A DNA stretch of 36,408 nt from the NCBI GenBank assembly GCA_027858235.1, contig JAQIDC010000067.1, forward strand, positions 1 to 36,408, read 5' to 3'. Under the pieces are notes generated by a model. The model saw only the letters and a list, made by a program, of their open reading frames with translations, was not told the DNA's origin and ran no database searches. The stretch's first letter is position 1; every line of letters starts with the position of its first letter. Source of the DNA: Patescibacteria group bacterium (GTDB lineage: Bacteria; Patescibacteriota; Patescibacteriia; Patescibacteriales; BM507). This document shows, one piece after another, positions 21,439 through 31,031 of this stretch. Both the position numbers and the translations under genes were made by a program.

Positions 21439-23601
21439 ATGAAAAAAGAAAGTTTAAGAATTAAAGGAATGACTTGTGCAAGTTGCGCTCAAGTCATAGT
21501 TATTTCTCTAAAGAAAAACGAATTTATCAATTCAGCTGACGTAAATTTTGCAACAAAAAAAGCAACATTCGAATATGATAAAAATAATCTCAACATTGAA
21601 GATATTAAAAATATTATAATCAAAACTGGTTATCAAATTAACGACACAGAAGAAGCAAGCGCTGAAGTTGAAGAGAATGATGAAAAATGGTTATTTGCAA
21701 AAGTCATTGGTGCAATTGTTTTAACACTCCCTATCTTTGTAAGAATGTTTTGGATGTGGGAAATACCTGGAACCTTTCTAGGAACAAGTCTCACTAGTTG
21801 GGTACAACATGACCTTTCGTTTATTGTTGTATTTATTTTCGGATGGCAATTTCACAGAAATGCTTTTAAAGCTCTTTTGAAAAAGAGAGCTGACATGGAT
21901 ACTTTAATCTCTGTAGGAACCCTGTCGGCATATTTTTATAGTCTCTGGGCAATGTTCAATGGAGGTCACCTCTACTTCGAAAGTGCAGCAACAATTGCTT
22001 CCCTTATTTTGCTTGGTCGATATATGGAAATGAAAACCAAAAACAAAGCTTCAAGAGCCATGGAAAAACTAATGGAATTAGGAGTAAAGAAGGCTCGTGT
22101 TATTAGGATGGGAGAAGAAATGGAAATTGATATTGATGATGTCGTGGTAGGAGATCACATATTAATAAAACCAGGAGAAAAAATACCTCTAGACGGCGTA
22201 GTTATAGAAGGAATTTCTAACATTGATGAGTCAATGTTAACTGGAGAAAGTATGCCCATCACAAAAGAACTCCACGCTCAAGTATATGGAGCTACTATGA
22301 ATCTAAATGGAGTTCTAAAAATAAAAGTGACAAAAGGACGAAACGAAACGATGCTAGCCCAAATTATCCAAACCGTAGAAGAAGCTCAAAACTACAAAGC
22401 ACCAATGCAAAAATTAGCAGACAAAATTGCCAGCATCTTTGTTCCAGTTGTTATTTCAATCGCCCTCCTAACTTTCCTTGGCTGGTTTCTTGCCACTGGG
22501 AACCTAGAGCGAAGTTTAATCAACGCCGTAGCTGTTCTCATTATTTCTTGCCCATGTGCTCTCGGCATTGCTACTCCAATAGCCATAATGATTGGGACTA
22601 GTGTTGGAGCTAAAAATGGAATATTAATTAAAAATGGAGAAAGTTTTGAAAAAGCAAAAAATATCGATACTATCGTTTTTGATAAAACCGGCACACTAAC
22701 GGTAGGGAAACCAATTGTTCAAAGAATACTAAGTAACGATGCAAAAGAAGAACAGCTTATAAAAGTTGGGGCTTCTCTCGCCACAAATTCTGAACATCCC
22801 CTTTCAAAAGCAATTGTAGAATATTCCAAAGACAAAAATATCGAATTAGCTACAATGGAAAATTTCAAAGAATACACTGGTTTAGGAATTTCGGCTAACT
22901 GCAAAACACACAAGGAAAAATTATTTCTTGGAAACATAAAAATTCTCAAAGAAAATAATCTAGACACATCTTGGGCAAACTCAATTCTTGAATCAAATAA
23001 AGAAACCGGGGAAACAATAAACTTTGTGTCACATGGAGAAAAAGTAATTGGTGCATTTTTTATTTCAGATGAAATTAAAGAAACAGCAGTCGAAACAATA
23101 AAACAAACAACAAAGATAAATCTTCATTCTATAATGCTTACTGGGGATAACAGAACTGCAGCTGCGGTAGTAGCAAAAAAAATAGGAATAAAAGAATATT
23201 TAGCAGAAGTTTTGCCCACTGAAAAGCAAAACGAAATAAAAAAACTACAAGGCAACAATAAAAAAGTCGTTTTCGTTGGTGATGGAATCAATGACGCGCC
23301 TGCCCTGGTCCAAGCAGACCTTGGTATAGCCATGGGATCTGGTTCGGATATAGCTAAAGAGTCTGGAGATATTATTATTATAAAAAGCGATCCATTAAAA
23401 GTTATCGAGGCAGTAAAATTATCAAGAAAAACTTTTAACATAATAAAACAGAATTTATTTTGGGCTTTTTTCTATAATATTCTTGCCATTCCCTTGGCTG
23501 TTTTTGGTTTTGTAAACCCAATGCTTGGAGCTCTCGCTATGGGGTTCTCTGACGTTACAATTATAACTAATAGTTTAAGGATCTATAGAAACAAAAAATA
23601 G
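21439..23601 (+). CDS. copA: Copper-exporting P1B-type ATPase
   Basis: This 720-residue protein carries one N-terminal heavy-metal domain with MTCASCAQ (residues 10-17), eight expected membrane helices, the actuator motif MLTGESMP, the transport-site CPC in ISCPCALGIATP (about residue 372), the phosphorylation site DKTGTLT (about 415), the ATP-binding HP pair in SEHPLSKA, and the hinge GDGINDAPAL. The CPC motif with MTCxxC indicates Cu(I) export across the membrane. It follows the cupredoxin fragment in one transcript, which together once made a copper-handling operon. No CsoR, CueR or CopY regulator is seen next to it. Confidence 0.97.
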   Translation: MKKESLRIKGMTCASCAQVIVISLKKNEFINSADVNFATKKATFEYDKNNLNIEDIKNIIIKTGYQINDTEEASAEVEENDEKWLFAKVIGAIVLTLPIFVRMFWMWEIPGTFLGTSLTSWVQHDLSFIVVFIFGWQFHRNAFKALLKKRADMDTLISVGTLSAYFYSLWAMFNGGHLYFESAATIASLILLGRYMEMKTKNKASRAMEKLMELGVKKARVIRMGEEMEIDIDDVVVGDHILIKPGEKIPLDGVVIEGISNIDESMLTGESMPITKELHAQVYGATMNLNGVLKIKVTKGRNETMLAQIIQTVEEAQNYKAPMQKLADKIASIFVPVVISIALLTFLGWFLATGNLERSLINAVAVLIISCPCALGIATPIAIMIGTSVGAKNGILIKNGESFEKAKNIDTIVFDKTGTLTVGKPIVQRILSNDAKEEQLIKVGASLATNSEHPLSKAIVEYSKDKNIELATMENFKEYTGLGISANCKTHKEKLFLGNIKILKENNLDTSWANSILESNKETGETINFVSHGEKVIGAFFISDEIKETAVETIKQTTKINLHSIMLTGDNRTAAAVVAKKIGIKEYLAEVLPTEKQNEIKKLQGNNKKVVFVGDGINDAPALVQADLGIAMGSGSDIAKESGDIIIIKSDPLKVIEAVKLSRKTFNIIKQNLFWAFFYNILAIPLAVFGFVNPMLGALAMGFSDVTIITNSLRIYRNKK

Positions 23602-23684
23602 CATAAGAGCTATGCATTTTTAATCTTTCTTTAATATTAAAATAGTATTATAAATTATGTAAATATTATTTATTATTTAAAAGT

Positions 23685-23957
23685 ATGCCTGCTCCAAAAA
23701 AAGCAACAAAAAAATCTGACAAAACCACTAAAAAGGTTGTCGAAAAAACCAACCAAGAGATTGCTCATGAAAAGATTAATCAAATGACAGATGAAGTCAT
23801 TTCTAAAGCAAAAGAATTGAAAGTTAAGTTTGATAAAGTAGATTCAAATACAAAGCAAAAAATTGCTGCCGGACTTACTGCTGCTGCAGGAACTTTAATT
23901 GCTCTGGCTAAGTTGAAAAAGCATGTAGAAAAGAAGAAAGCTAACCCAAAAAAATAA
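23685..23957 (+). CDS. Lysine-rich small protein, possibly nucleoid-binding
   Basis: This 90-residue protein has a very basic N-terminus (MPAPKKATKKSDKTTKKVVEK), a helical middle (about 25-58), a short Ala/Gly-rich hydrophobic stretch (IAAGLTAAAGTLIALAKL) and a basic tail ending KKANPKK. The Lys/Ala/Pro-rich ends resemble histone H1-like bacterial proteins, while the hydrophobic stretch could instead insert in a membrane. I cannot choose between these. It has a strong terminator just after it and a gap of about 80 bases after copA. Confidence 0.7.
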   Translation: MPAPKKATKKSDKTTKKVVEKTNQEIAHEKINQMTDEVISKAKELKVKFDKVDSNTKQKIAAGLTAAAGTLIALAKLKKHVEKKKANPKK

Positions 23958-23972
23958 TTTTTTAGACAATGA

Positions 23973-24002
23973 AAAAACTCGACCAAATTGGCCGAGTTTT
24001 TT
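23973..24002 (+). terminator. Intrinsic terminator
   Basis: AAAACTCG and CGAGTTTT enclose an inner CCAAATTGG hairpin, followed by T residues. Confidence 0.85.
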
Positions 24003-24166
24003 ACTGCAGAGATGTGAGTAGATTCGCTATTTGAAATATTTTGAAAAACTAACACATTCCATTTGTGATAGAGACTTAGACAAACATCGTCCGCCAGCTT
24101 CTCTCCTTCAACCACAAGGACTATTTCCCCAATTTCCTCTTCACCAAGAGCATTTAGGTCAAAATA
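24003..24166 (-). pseudogene. Possible fragment of a minus-strand gene
   Basis: From 24166 down, the minus strand reads YFDLNALGEEEIGEIVLVVE and on to EGEKLADDVCLSLYHKWNVLVFQ, which looks like real protein but is preceded at once by a stop and has only a GTG (24115) as a possible start. It runs into the terminator region. It may be the remains of a deleted gene. No function can be given. The rest of the gap to 24345 holds nothing I can identify. Confidence 0.3.
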
Positions 24167-24345
24167 CTAAACCCTCCTCATTCACTTATAAAATTTTACC
24201 AGACTCTATGGCAACTTGCTCTTTAGCTGTATAAAATTATTCTGTAGTACATCCTGTCAAAACAAAGAGCAATGAGAGTACAAAGCTAAAATATATTATA
24301 TTGCTTATATCTTCATACTCCTAAATACGTCTTTTTCTTTCAAAT

Positions 24346-25545
24346 CTAAATTTCTTTTTTTATACTTCTCAAAAGAAGTGCTTCGAACAATGCTCCGAAG
24401 GCAACAAGAAGTAAAAATAATTTCATTTGTGAAACTTCTAAATCAACTACAAACAACAAAAACACCAAGCTCAAAAGGCGTCCTAGGGCAATATTGAACC
24501 ATTCTCTTATTACAATATTCTCAATTCGATGACTCGAAGCATTGGGAATAGAGTCTATCAAATTTTCACTAATAACTCTTTTTGGTATTTTAATAAGAAG
24601 ATCGACTATTTTTATCAAAGCACCAAACAATATAAAGACCCAGAATTTTGGAACAAGGACTAAAAGTAATAGAAGGAAAAAATAAAATATTCCGCCTATT
24701 AGTAACATATTTTTATATTTTTTGTAGTGAACAAACTTTCCAAAAGCAAAAGAAATAAAAACAGCCATAATAGAAAAAAATGACAACCATCCACCAAGTT
24801 GAAGTTCACTCTGCATTGCGTCAAAAATAAGTAAAGGCAAAATCAATTTTGTAATAGTTCCACCACGACTGAAGTTTGAAAAGAAATAGCTCCACATCGA
24901 TTTCATTAAATCACGATTCTTTCTTATCTCCCTCCATGTCGTCATAAAATGAAAAGAACCCTTATCACCCAGCGGGAAGGAAACTTTACCAACAAAAAAG
25001 GAAATTAGAAATAAGACTGTTCCCAAAAGGAAAAGTGATGAATAACCAAAATCAAAAAAATTCAAAGCGATAATTGCTCCAGCCAGCAAAGGCATCACAA
25101 TATCAACTATTGTTTTTGTTCCACTTTCAAGCCCGGTATAGTTTCCTCTATTTTGACTATGAGTCAAATCAAAACGCAAAACCTGATAGGCTATTCTATA
25201 AACCCCATTAAAAAATCCAGCGAATCCCCCAATCAGTACGATCCACTGGATTGCATTTTCAGCCAAAAGAAAAATAGTCAGGTAAGTAACTGTAAAACCA
25301 AGCAAGGAAAAAGCACGAGCGAAATGGACTCTTCCTCTTTTTACAAAATAAGCGAAAATATGAAAACCAAAAAGCTGAAACAAAACATAGGCAATATTGA
25401 ACCAAGCAATCAAAACAAGGCTTTCTGTTTGTTTCCAAATAAAAACATTTAAATATATTTCAAAAAATACTCTAGCTGCTATAAAAATATTATGTGAGGC
25501 CAAGAGCCTTTTTATATCAATTGATGAAATTGCATTATTATTCAT
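24346..25545 (-). CDS. MFS-type transporter
   Basis: This 399-residue protein has about eleven or twelve membrane helices and the short charged loop between helices 2 and 3 (YFVKRGRVHFAR) typical of the major facilitator superfamily. NRGNYTGLESG follows helix 4 or 5. A basic central loop (FMTTWREIRKNRDLMKS, about residue 210) divides the two halves. No substrate-specific motif is visible. Related single genes in small-genome bacteria are annotated only as MFS. It is divergent from the next cluster, with a 66-base shared promoter gap. Confidence 0.85.
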   Translation of the reverse strand: MNNNAISSIDIKRLLASHNIFIAARVFFEIYLNVFIWKQTESLVLIAWFNIAYVLFQLFGFHIFAYFVKRGRVHFARAFSLLGFTVTYLTIFLLAENAIQWIVLIGGFAGFFNGVYRIAYQVLRFDLTHSQNRGNYTGLESGTKTIVDIVMPLLAGAIIALNFFDFGYSSLFLLGTVLFLISFFVGKVSFPLGDKGSFHFMTTWREIRKNRDLMKSMWSYFFSNFSRGGTITKLILPLLIFDAMQSELQLGGWLSFFSIMAVFISFAFGKFVHYKKYKNMLLIGGIFYFFLLLLLVLVPKFWVFILFGALIKIVDLLIKIPKRVISENLIDSIPNASSHRIENIVIREWFNIALGRLLSLVFLLFVVDLEVSQMKLFLLLVAFGALFEALLLRSIKKEI

Positions 25546-25577
25546 ATTGCCATATTATCACAAAATAGATTAAAAAT

Positions 25578-25584
25578 GCTATAA
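25578..25584 (+). promoter_or_regulatory. -10 box ahead of the three-gene cluster
   Basis: A TATAAT in the gap between the divergent MFS gene and the cluster, about 30 bases before the ATG at 25612. Confidence 0.45.
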
Positions 25585-25611
25585 TTATTTTATAAGAATT
25601 AAAAAACTATT

Positions 25612-26049
25612 ATGAAAAAAACTATTCAAATTTTATCTATTGCGCTATTATTGCTTGTCCTATCAGGAATTATTATTTTCTTCTTTAATCCATTAAATTT
25701 GAGAAATAAAATTATAGGATCAATGGTCAATTACTATTTTCAAGTTGACGCCTTAGAAAAAACTGGAGCAATTGGTGGACTTAAAGAAAACACCTCACCC
25801 ACCATAAACGTCAATCCAGAAACTGGAGAAGTTGTACCACAAGACAAAAATCCCCTACTAAGCACAGAGCAAGAAGAAAGATTAGAAAGCTTTGGAGTAG
25901 ATGTTGAAGCTCTTCCAAAAGCAATAACTCCAGGAATGACAACTTGTTTCATAGATAAATTAGGTGCGGAAAGGACAAATGAAATAGTTGCCGGAGCTAC
26001 TCCTGGTCCACTCGAAATTTTAAGAACCAAAGAATGTCTAAGCCAATAA
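25612..26049 (+). CDS. Unknown membrane-anchored protein, 145 residues
   Basis: An N-terminal helix (ILSIALLLLVLSGIIIFFF, residues 5-23) is followed by an outer domain of about 115 residues containing NVNPETGEVVPQDKNPLLS and a compact C-terminal segment, LPKAITPGMTTCFIDKLGAERTNEIVAGATPGPLEILRTKECL, with two cysteines that could form a disulfide. Single-helix anchored proteins of this form are common in Patescibacteria and uncharacterised. It is 4 bases upstream of the next gene and so in one operon with it. Confidence 0.75.
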   Translation: MKKTIQILSIALLLLVLSGIIIFFFNPLNLRNKIIGSMVNYYFQVDALEKTGAIGGLKENTSPTINVNPETGEVVPQDKNPLLSTEQEERLESFGVDVEALPKAITPGMTTCFIDKLGAERTNEIVAGATPGPLEILRTKECLSQ

Positions 26050-26053
26050 AGCT

Positions 26054-26737
26054 ATGGGAGTAAGATTTTATCCAACAATTACTGCAATTTCAGGAAATGA
26101 ATATAAAAAACTTGCCGAAGCAAAAAAATTAAAATTAACTGAAGTATGTGTTTTCCTTTCTCCTCTCAAGCCAGAACAAAGAGAAAAATTCTATAAAGAA
26201 TTAGAAAAAAGCAATATCGAAGAAATACCTTTTGCTCATATTAGGGGAGATTTTACCAAAGATGAAATTTATTACTTGAAAAAAAGATTTAAAACTAAAA
26301 TTTTTAATTTTCACTCAGTAAACCAAAATCCAATACTTATTGATTTTAAGGAATTAAAAAAAGAAATTTATATCGAAAACACGATGACAGAATTTACTGA
26401 AGATGAAATTAACAACTATGCTGGGATATGTATCGATATTTCTCACCTAGAAAATGATTGTCTTATAAATTCACCAAGGCATATCTATTTTAAAAAACTG
26501 ATTACTCAAATGAATTGCGGTTGTGGCCATGCTAGCGCAATCAAAAATACAAAAGAATATTGCCCAGTTGCAGAAAATGAAAGACATGATAAACACATAT
26601 TCAGCGACCTAAAGGATTTTGACTACTTAGTAAAATACAAGAAAATTCTACCCCCGATTATTGCCCTTGAAGTTGAGAACAGCTTAGAAGAACAACTAGT
26701 GGCAATCGAGTATATAAACAAGCTATTAAAATTATGA
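26054..26737 (+). CDS. TIM-barrel-like protein of unknown function
   Basis: This 227-residue soluble protein has a beta-alpha rhythm that suggests a xylose-isomerase/AP-endonuclease-like barrel: EVCVFLSPL, EIPFAHIRGDFT, IFNFHSVN, IYIENTMTEFT, GICIDISHLEND, then a Cys/His cluster MNCGCGHASAI, and a closing ALEVENSLEEQL. The repeated acidic and His residues at strand ends (HIRGD, DISHLE, CGCGH) are where such barrels hold metal. Assignment is by pattern only. Its stop overlaps the start of the next gene (ATGA), so translation is coupled. Confidence 0.65.
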   Translation: MGVRFYPTITAISGNEYKKLAEAKKLKLTEVCVFLSPLKPEQREKFYKELEKSNIEEIPFAHIRGDFTKDEIYYLKKRFKTKIFNFHSVNQNPILIDFKELKKEIYIENTMTEFTEDEINNYAGICIDISHLENDCLINSPRHIYFKKLITQMNCGCGHASAIKNTKEYCPVAENERHDKHIFSDLKDFDYLVKYKKILPPIIALEVENSLEEQLVAIEYINKLLKL

Positions 26738-27087
26738 TTTGTCCAAAATGTAAAAATGAATTTAAAAAGGCTGAACACATTGTCTACAAACACGGCAGTA
26801 AAAATTTTCTCAAATCAACTTGCCCAAAGTGTGACTACGTTTTAAGTGACAAAAAAACAATGTTAGGAAAAGTAGAAAGACTTATTGCTCTTTTAGTAAT
26901 TTCTCCTTTTATTTTCTTTGCATTTCTACTTTTCAGCTTGACTATAAAAAATTCAATATCACTTACTTATTTAAACTTATTAGCTTTAACTATATTCAGT
27001 ATTTTCCTATTATTCCTAATTGGTGAAATTAGAAAAAAAGTCCAAAATAGACAAACAATTACTCAAAACAAAAAAGAGCTCCAGTAG
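26734..27087 (+). CDS. Zinc-ribbon protein with two membrane helices
   Basis: This 117-residue protein starts with a CxxC pair (MICPKCKNEFK) and a second one, STCPKCDYVLSDKK, forming a zinc ribbon (residues 3-38). Two helices follow (LIALLVISPFIFFAFLLFSL and LNLLALTIFSIFLLFLIGEI), then a basic tail. It overlaps the preceding gene by 4 bases. The last codons lie in the terminator hairpin. Confidence 0.75.
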   Translation: MICPKCKNEFKKAEHIVYKHGSKNFLKSTCPKCDYVLSDKKTMLGKVERLIALLVISPFIFFAFLLFSLTIKNSISLTYLNLLALTIFSIFLLFLIGEIRKKVQNRQTITQNKKELQ

Positions 27088-27100
27088 AGCTCTTTCTTTC
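27074..27100 (+). terminator. Terminator overlapping the gene end
   Basis: AAGAGCTC, CAGTA loop, GAGCTCTT and a T-rich tail. The left arm is inside the preceding coding sequence. Confidence 0.8.
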
Positions 27101-27120
27101 TAATCTATAAAGATTATATT

Positions 27121-27294
27121 CTATCCAAATAATGCATAAGTATAAGTAAGAGCATAAACATTTAACACTACCCCTGTTATTAAAATAAACAGAAAGTCTG
27201 CGTTAAAAACATTTCTATGACTCTTTTCCTTGGCTTGTTCTTCGATCTTTGCCCCACATTGAGAACATTGACCTTCTTTGTGTTCATGGTTCAT
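27121..27294 (-). CDS. Small Cys-pair membrane protein, 57 residues
   Basis: The frame MNHEHKEGQCSQCGAKIEEQ is followed by a hydrophobic helix FLFILITGVVLNVYALTYTYALF. A single CxxC knuckle precedes the helix, so zinc binding would need a dimer or the nearby histidines. It resembles the other ribbon-plus-helix proteins in this window. It is converged on by the three-gene cluster and separated from it by a terminator. Confidence 0.65.
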   Translation of the reverse strand: MNHEHKEGQCSQCGAKIEEQAKEKSHRNVFNADFLFILITGVVLNVYALTYTYALFG

Positions 27295-27463
27295 AATTTT
27301 TGTTTTTATTTTAATTATACTAGTATTATATCAAATATTAGCTAAAATGTCAATCCAGGGCAATCCTATGGCTAACATTAAATGTAATAATATATTTATC
27401 CACAGACCTCTTAGCTTATTTTAGTAAAATTATAAGTTTTAAATAAATAGAGCTTTGCTAATA

Positions 27464-28660
27464 TTAGCAGACAGCAACTTTTTTAGTTATTATATAGTAA
27501 TTTTTATCATCTTTTAATTTCGTTACCAACACAAAGGCATCCGAACCTTCTTTAATCTTTAAATCTTTGATAAGTTTTTCGGGCAGAATAGGAGTTCCCC
27601 TGTTTATCACTGATAAATTTTCAATGCCCTCTTCTCTTAAATCTCTCTTTAATATTTTTAATGAAAATGGCTTATATCTAAGCACTTTGAAAATTCTAAA
27701 CTTATCTCTGGCCTCATTTATTAGGCTATTTTTAGTCAAAAAAGCAATATTTTTGTTAATTTTTGATAAACCATGCTCTTTTGCTATTTCATCGATTAAA
27801 TGAGCTTTAATTATTGCTTTGTTGGGCTCATATATATAAGTTTCCGGCTTATCATTGATTGGAGCCTGAATATCTTCGTCACAGTTTATTATTTCCTTTT
27901 TATCATTGCCGATAAATATAGTCGCCTTTCTCTTATTTTGTCTAAATTCACCAAACCACAAAAGAGCAACCTTATTTTCGTTATTTTCTGAAACTATTTC
28001 AATTTCGGGTTTTTGAGGAAATAAATCAATTTCCTTATAATCGAAAGCTGGAGAAACTTTAATGCAGACATTTTCAGTAATTTTAAATATTTTTGCCAGC
28101 ATTTCTAACACTTTTGGTTGAGTATTCATAAATGACCTAGTTTTTGTATCACCTTCTCTGGATCGCATTGGATCCAGAAAAAAGGCATCTGCGTCCTCGT
28201 CTATATTAAAATGGGCATTCCCAACTCTAAATTCGATATTATCATTAACTCCATAAGCAATAGAATTTAATTTAGCCATTTCAATGCTAGTTTTATCTAG
28301 GTCCACTGCAAGTACTTTGCTATTTTTAGCGAGAAAGATTGCATTTCCTCCAATACCACAAGTCAAATCTACAACTTTTTTCATTCCAATAAATCTTTCA
28401 GCAATGTGTCTGGCAATCTTTTCACTCGTTGCCATTTCAAGAGTTGGAGAATCAAAAAACATTTCATCTGCTTTTGAAAACTTGGTTCGCGCTTTTTTGC
28501 GAAGTTTAAGGAGGGTTATCAAATATGGATAATGAGGAACACCTTTTTTGGCTAAACTAAAAGTAAGCATCTCCAAGTCATCGTCAGAAAGGTCTTTATA
28601 TTTCTCAATCAATTCTAATCCTTCTGCAGTTGTATAAAATTGTATATCTTCAATTATCAT
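27464..28660 (-). CDS. SAM-dependent methyltransferase, PG_1098/THUMP-like type
   Basis: This 398-residue protein has an N-terminal helical part (about 1-95), then a Rossmann methyltransferase domain. Motif I is VVDLTCGIGGNAIFLAK (about residue 108), followed by VLAVDLDKTSIEMAKLN, IEFRVGNA, and a motif IV-like DADAFFLDPMRS in place of NPPY. The C-terminal part (about 230-398) matches the PG_1098-type ferredoxin-like/THUMP-like domain in outline (TYIYEPNKAIIKAHLI, INRGTPILPEKL). Such proteins are probably RNA methyltransferases, but the substrate is not established. It is divergent from ychF. Confidence 0.85.
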   Translation of the reverse strand: MIIEDIQFYTTAEGLELIEKYKDLSDDDLEMLTFSLAKKGVPHYPYLITLLKLRKKARTKFSKADEMFFDSPTLEMATSEKIARHIAERFIGMKKVVDLTCGIGGNAIFLAKNSKVLAVDLDKTSIEMAKLNSIAYGVNDNIEFRVGNAHFNIDEDADAFFLDPMRSREGDTKTRSFMNTQPKVLEMLAKIFKITENVCIKVSPAFDYKEIDLFPQKPEIEIVSENNENKVALLWFGEFRQNKRKATIFIGNDKKEIINCDEDIQAPINDKPETYIYEPNKAIIKAHLIDEIAKEHGLSKINKNIAFLTKNSLINEARDKFRIFKVLRYKPFSLKILKRDLREEGIENLSVINRGTPILPEKLIKDLKIKEGSDAFVLVTKLKDDKNYYIITKKVAVC

Positions 28661-28710
28661 AAATATACACTATCACATCCCCAAAAAAGAAGCTAAGCTC
28701 CTTGATTTAT

Positions 28711-28739
28711 TTGACAAACTCTGTTAGATTCTATTATAG
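28711..28739 (+). promoter_or_regulatory. Promoter of ychF
   Basis: TTGACA (28711-28716) and TTATAG (28734-28739) with 17 bases between. It lies inside the longer possible reading frame from 28702, which is why the start at 28765 is chosen. Confidence 0.7.
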
Positions 28740-28764
28740 CTTATTATTAATTACTTCAAATAAA

Positions 28765-29835
28765 ATGGCACTATCAATCGGAATAGTTGGTCTTCCCAAT
28801 GTTGGAAAATCAACTTTATTTAATGTCCTAACACAAAAAAAATCAGCCGAGGCTTCTAATTATCCTTTCTGTACTATTGACCCTAATGTAGGAATTGTAA
28901 AAGTCCCAGATGAACGTTTGGAAAAAATTGCCAATGTTTCAAAACCCCTAAAAGTTCTTCCAGCTACTATTGAATTTGTTGATATTGCAGGTCTAGTTAA
29001 AGGTGCTTCAAAGGGAGAAGGGCTTGGTAATAAATTTTTATCTCACATTAGAGAGTGCGATGCAATTTGTGAAGTTGTACGTGAATTTGAGGATGGCGAC
29101 ATAATTCATGTTCATGGAAAAATTGATCCAGATGGCGATAAAGAGACAATTAATCTCGAGTTAATCTTTGCTGACCTAGCAACAGTTACAAAAAGTCTAG
29201 ACAAAGTTGCTAAAGATGCTAAGACCGGAAAGAAAGAAGCTGTTGTCTTGCGTGATTTATTGGCAAGAGTTAAAGAGGGTCTTGAGAATGAAAAATCAGT
29301 TAGAGAAATAGAAATGAATGATGAAGAAAAGTTATTGATTAAATCTTTTAGTTTATTGACCGCCAAACCGATAATCTATGTTCTAAATACAAAAGACATT
29401 ACTCAAGATATAAGTGAACTCAAAAATAAATGGGGTGACGATGTTATTGCTCTTGATGCTAAGATGGAAGAGGAAATTGCTAAGATGGAACCCGAAGAAC
29501 AAAAAGAGTACATCGACGAGCTTGGTCTTGATAGCTCTGGCCTAGATAAACTTATCAAAGCTTCCTATAAGTTGCTTGGACTTTCAACATATTTTACAAC
29601 AGGGAAAGAAGAATCGAGAGCTTGGACTTACAAAAATGGTTTTAAGGCACCGCAATGCGCTGGGGTCATTCATACTGATTTTGAAAAAGGATTTATTAGG
29701 GCAGAAATTATGAAATACGAAGATTTTATTCGTGAAGAAAGTGAAGCAAAGTGTAGAGATAAGGGATTGATTAAAACAGAGGGGAAAGAATACATAATGC
29801 AAGATGGCGATATTTGCCATTTCTTGTTTAACTAG
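28765..29835 (+). CDS. ychF: Obg-family nucleotidase YchF (OLA1-like)
   Basis: This 356-residue protein starts with the P-loop [12 protein letters not shown], then [20 protein letters not shown] (G3 and the effector helix). The G4 position reads LNTKD in place of the NxxE common in YchF. A coiled-coil insert spans about residues 125-210, and a C-terminal TGS domain contains [10 protein letters not shown] and [16 protein letters not shown]. The family prefers ATP, binds ribosomes and acts in translation and stress responses. Length is normal. A full promoter lies in the gap to the divergent methyltransferase. Confidence 0.95.
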   Translation: MALSIGIVGLPNVGKSTLFNVLTQKKSAEASNYPFCTIDPNVGIVKVPDERLEKIANVSKPLKVLPATIEFVDIAGLVKGASKGEGLGNKFLSHIRECDAICEVVREFEDGDIIHVHGKIDPDGDKETINLELIFADLATVTKSLDKVAKDAKTGKKEAVVLRDLLARVKEGLENEKSVREIEMNDEEKLLIKSFSLLTAKPIIYVLNTKDITQDISELKNKWGDDVIALDAKMEEEIAKMEPEEQKEYIDELGLDSSGLDKLIKASYKLLGLSTYFTTGKEESRAWTYKNGFKAPQCAGVIHTDFEKGFIRAEIMKYEDFIREESEAKCRDKGLIKTEGKEYIMQDGDICHFLFN

Positions 29836-29948
29836 CATCAAAAAAATTATTAATTTTGAATTTTGAATTTCGATTCAATTTCTAATTTTAAATTAAATAA
29901 TTAATCATTCATTCAAAGTTCATAATTCTAAATTAGTAATTCAACACA

Positions 29949-31004
29949 ATGGATATAAAACAAATCAATCAATTTTTAGAAGAAAACAAATTACCAAAAT
30001 TTCGTCTTAAACAAATCTTAAAAGCAGTATGTACTGATAGTGTTTCTAGTTTTTCAGAAATCTCAACGCTCCCTAAGGATTTAAGAGAAAAAATGGACAA
30101 GGAAATCGACATTCTTTCTTTTGAACCAGAAGAAATTCAATCAGACAAAAAAGATGGTTCCCAAAAAGTTCTCCTAAAACTTTCTGATGGTAATTTTATT
30201 GAAACTGTTCTAATGCCTGGCGTCAATGAAAACCACTGGACTGCTTGTATTTCATCACAAGTTGGCTGTGCTATGGGTTGTTCATTTTGTGCAACTGGAA
30301 CAATGGGCTTCAAAAGAAACCTAAACTATGAAGAAATTATCGATCAAGTTTTATTTTGGAAACAATATTTATCTAAAAACAAACCAGAAGATACTCTCGC
30401 TAACATTGTTTATATGGGGATGGGCGAACCTTTTATGAATTGGGATGAAGTTTCAAAATCAATTCATAAGCTACTCGACGAAAGTCTTTTCAATTTTTCT
30501 GCTAGACATATTTCAGTTTCAACTTCTGGCATCGCCGATAAAATAAAAAGATTTGCAAAAGAATTCCCACAACTAAATCTAGCTGTCTCCTTAATATTCC
30601 CAAACAATGAAATTCGCTCAGAACACATGCCAGTTAACAAAAAGTTTGATTTGCGAGAATTAGCTCAAGCCATTAATTATTATTTAATGATAACGAATAG
30701 AAAAATATTTCTTGAGTATGTTTTGTTTGAAGGTGTAAACGATGAAGAATCACACGCTCAAGAACTTGCTGCTTTTATAAAACACATTGAGAAAAAGCAA
30801 TTAGTTCATATAAATTTGATTCGATACAATACTACTGACGCTAAATTCAAATCATCAACTAGAGAAAAAACTATTGCTTTTCAAAAATACTTATCTAAAT
30901 ATAAAATTTTCTCAACTGTTAGAAAAAGTATCGGAGGAGAAATAAACGCAGCCTGTGGGCAGTTGGCTGGGAAGATTGTTGACAACCCTAAGAATAAAAG
31001 TTAG
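29949..31004 (+). CDS. rlmN: 23S rRNA (adenine2503-C2) methyltransferase RlmN
   Basis: This 351-residue radical SAM enzyme has the iron-sulfur motif CxxxCxxC in VGCAMGCSFCATG (about residue 108), the SAM-binding MGMGEPFMN, and VSTSGIADKI. The catalytic C-terminal cysteine lies in INAACGQLAGK (about residue 340). It methylates C2 of A2503 in 23S rRNA and A37 in some tRNAs. The length and all key residues are normal. It is separated from ychF by about 110 bases of very AT-rich repeats of TTTTGAATTT-like words and may be cotranscribed. Confidence 0.96.
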   Translation: MDIKQINQFLEENKLPKFRLKQILKAVCTDSVSSFSEISTLPKDLREKMDKEIDILSFEPEEIQSDKKDGSQKVLLKLSDGNFIETVLMPGVNENHWTACISSQVGCAMGCSFCATGTMGFKRNLNYEEIIDQVLFWKQYLSKNKPEDTLANIVYMGMGEPFMNWDEVSKSIHKLLDESLFNFSARHISVSTSGIADKIKRFAKEFPQLNLAVSLIFPNNEIRSEHMPVNKKFDLRELAQAINYYLMITNRKIFLEYVLFEGVNDEESHAQELAAFIKHIEKKQLVHINLIRYNTTDAKFKSSTREKTIAFQKYLSKYKIFSTVRKSIGGEINAACGQLAGKIVDNPKNKS

Positions 31005-31031
31005 ATTGCAATATTGATTTAAATAATTTTT

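Noticed and set aside
24031-24234. Plus-strand 67-codon frame
   Set aside because: Its residue composition is poor and the opposite strand reads as a more protein-like fragment.
28702-28764. Longer start for ychF
   Set aside because: The extension contains the gene's own -35 and -10 boxes and adds residues not found before the P-loop in this family.
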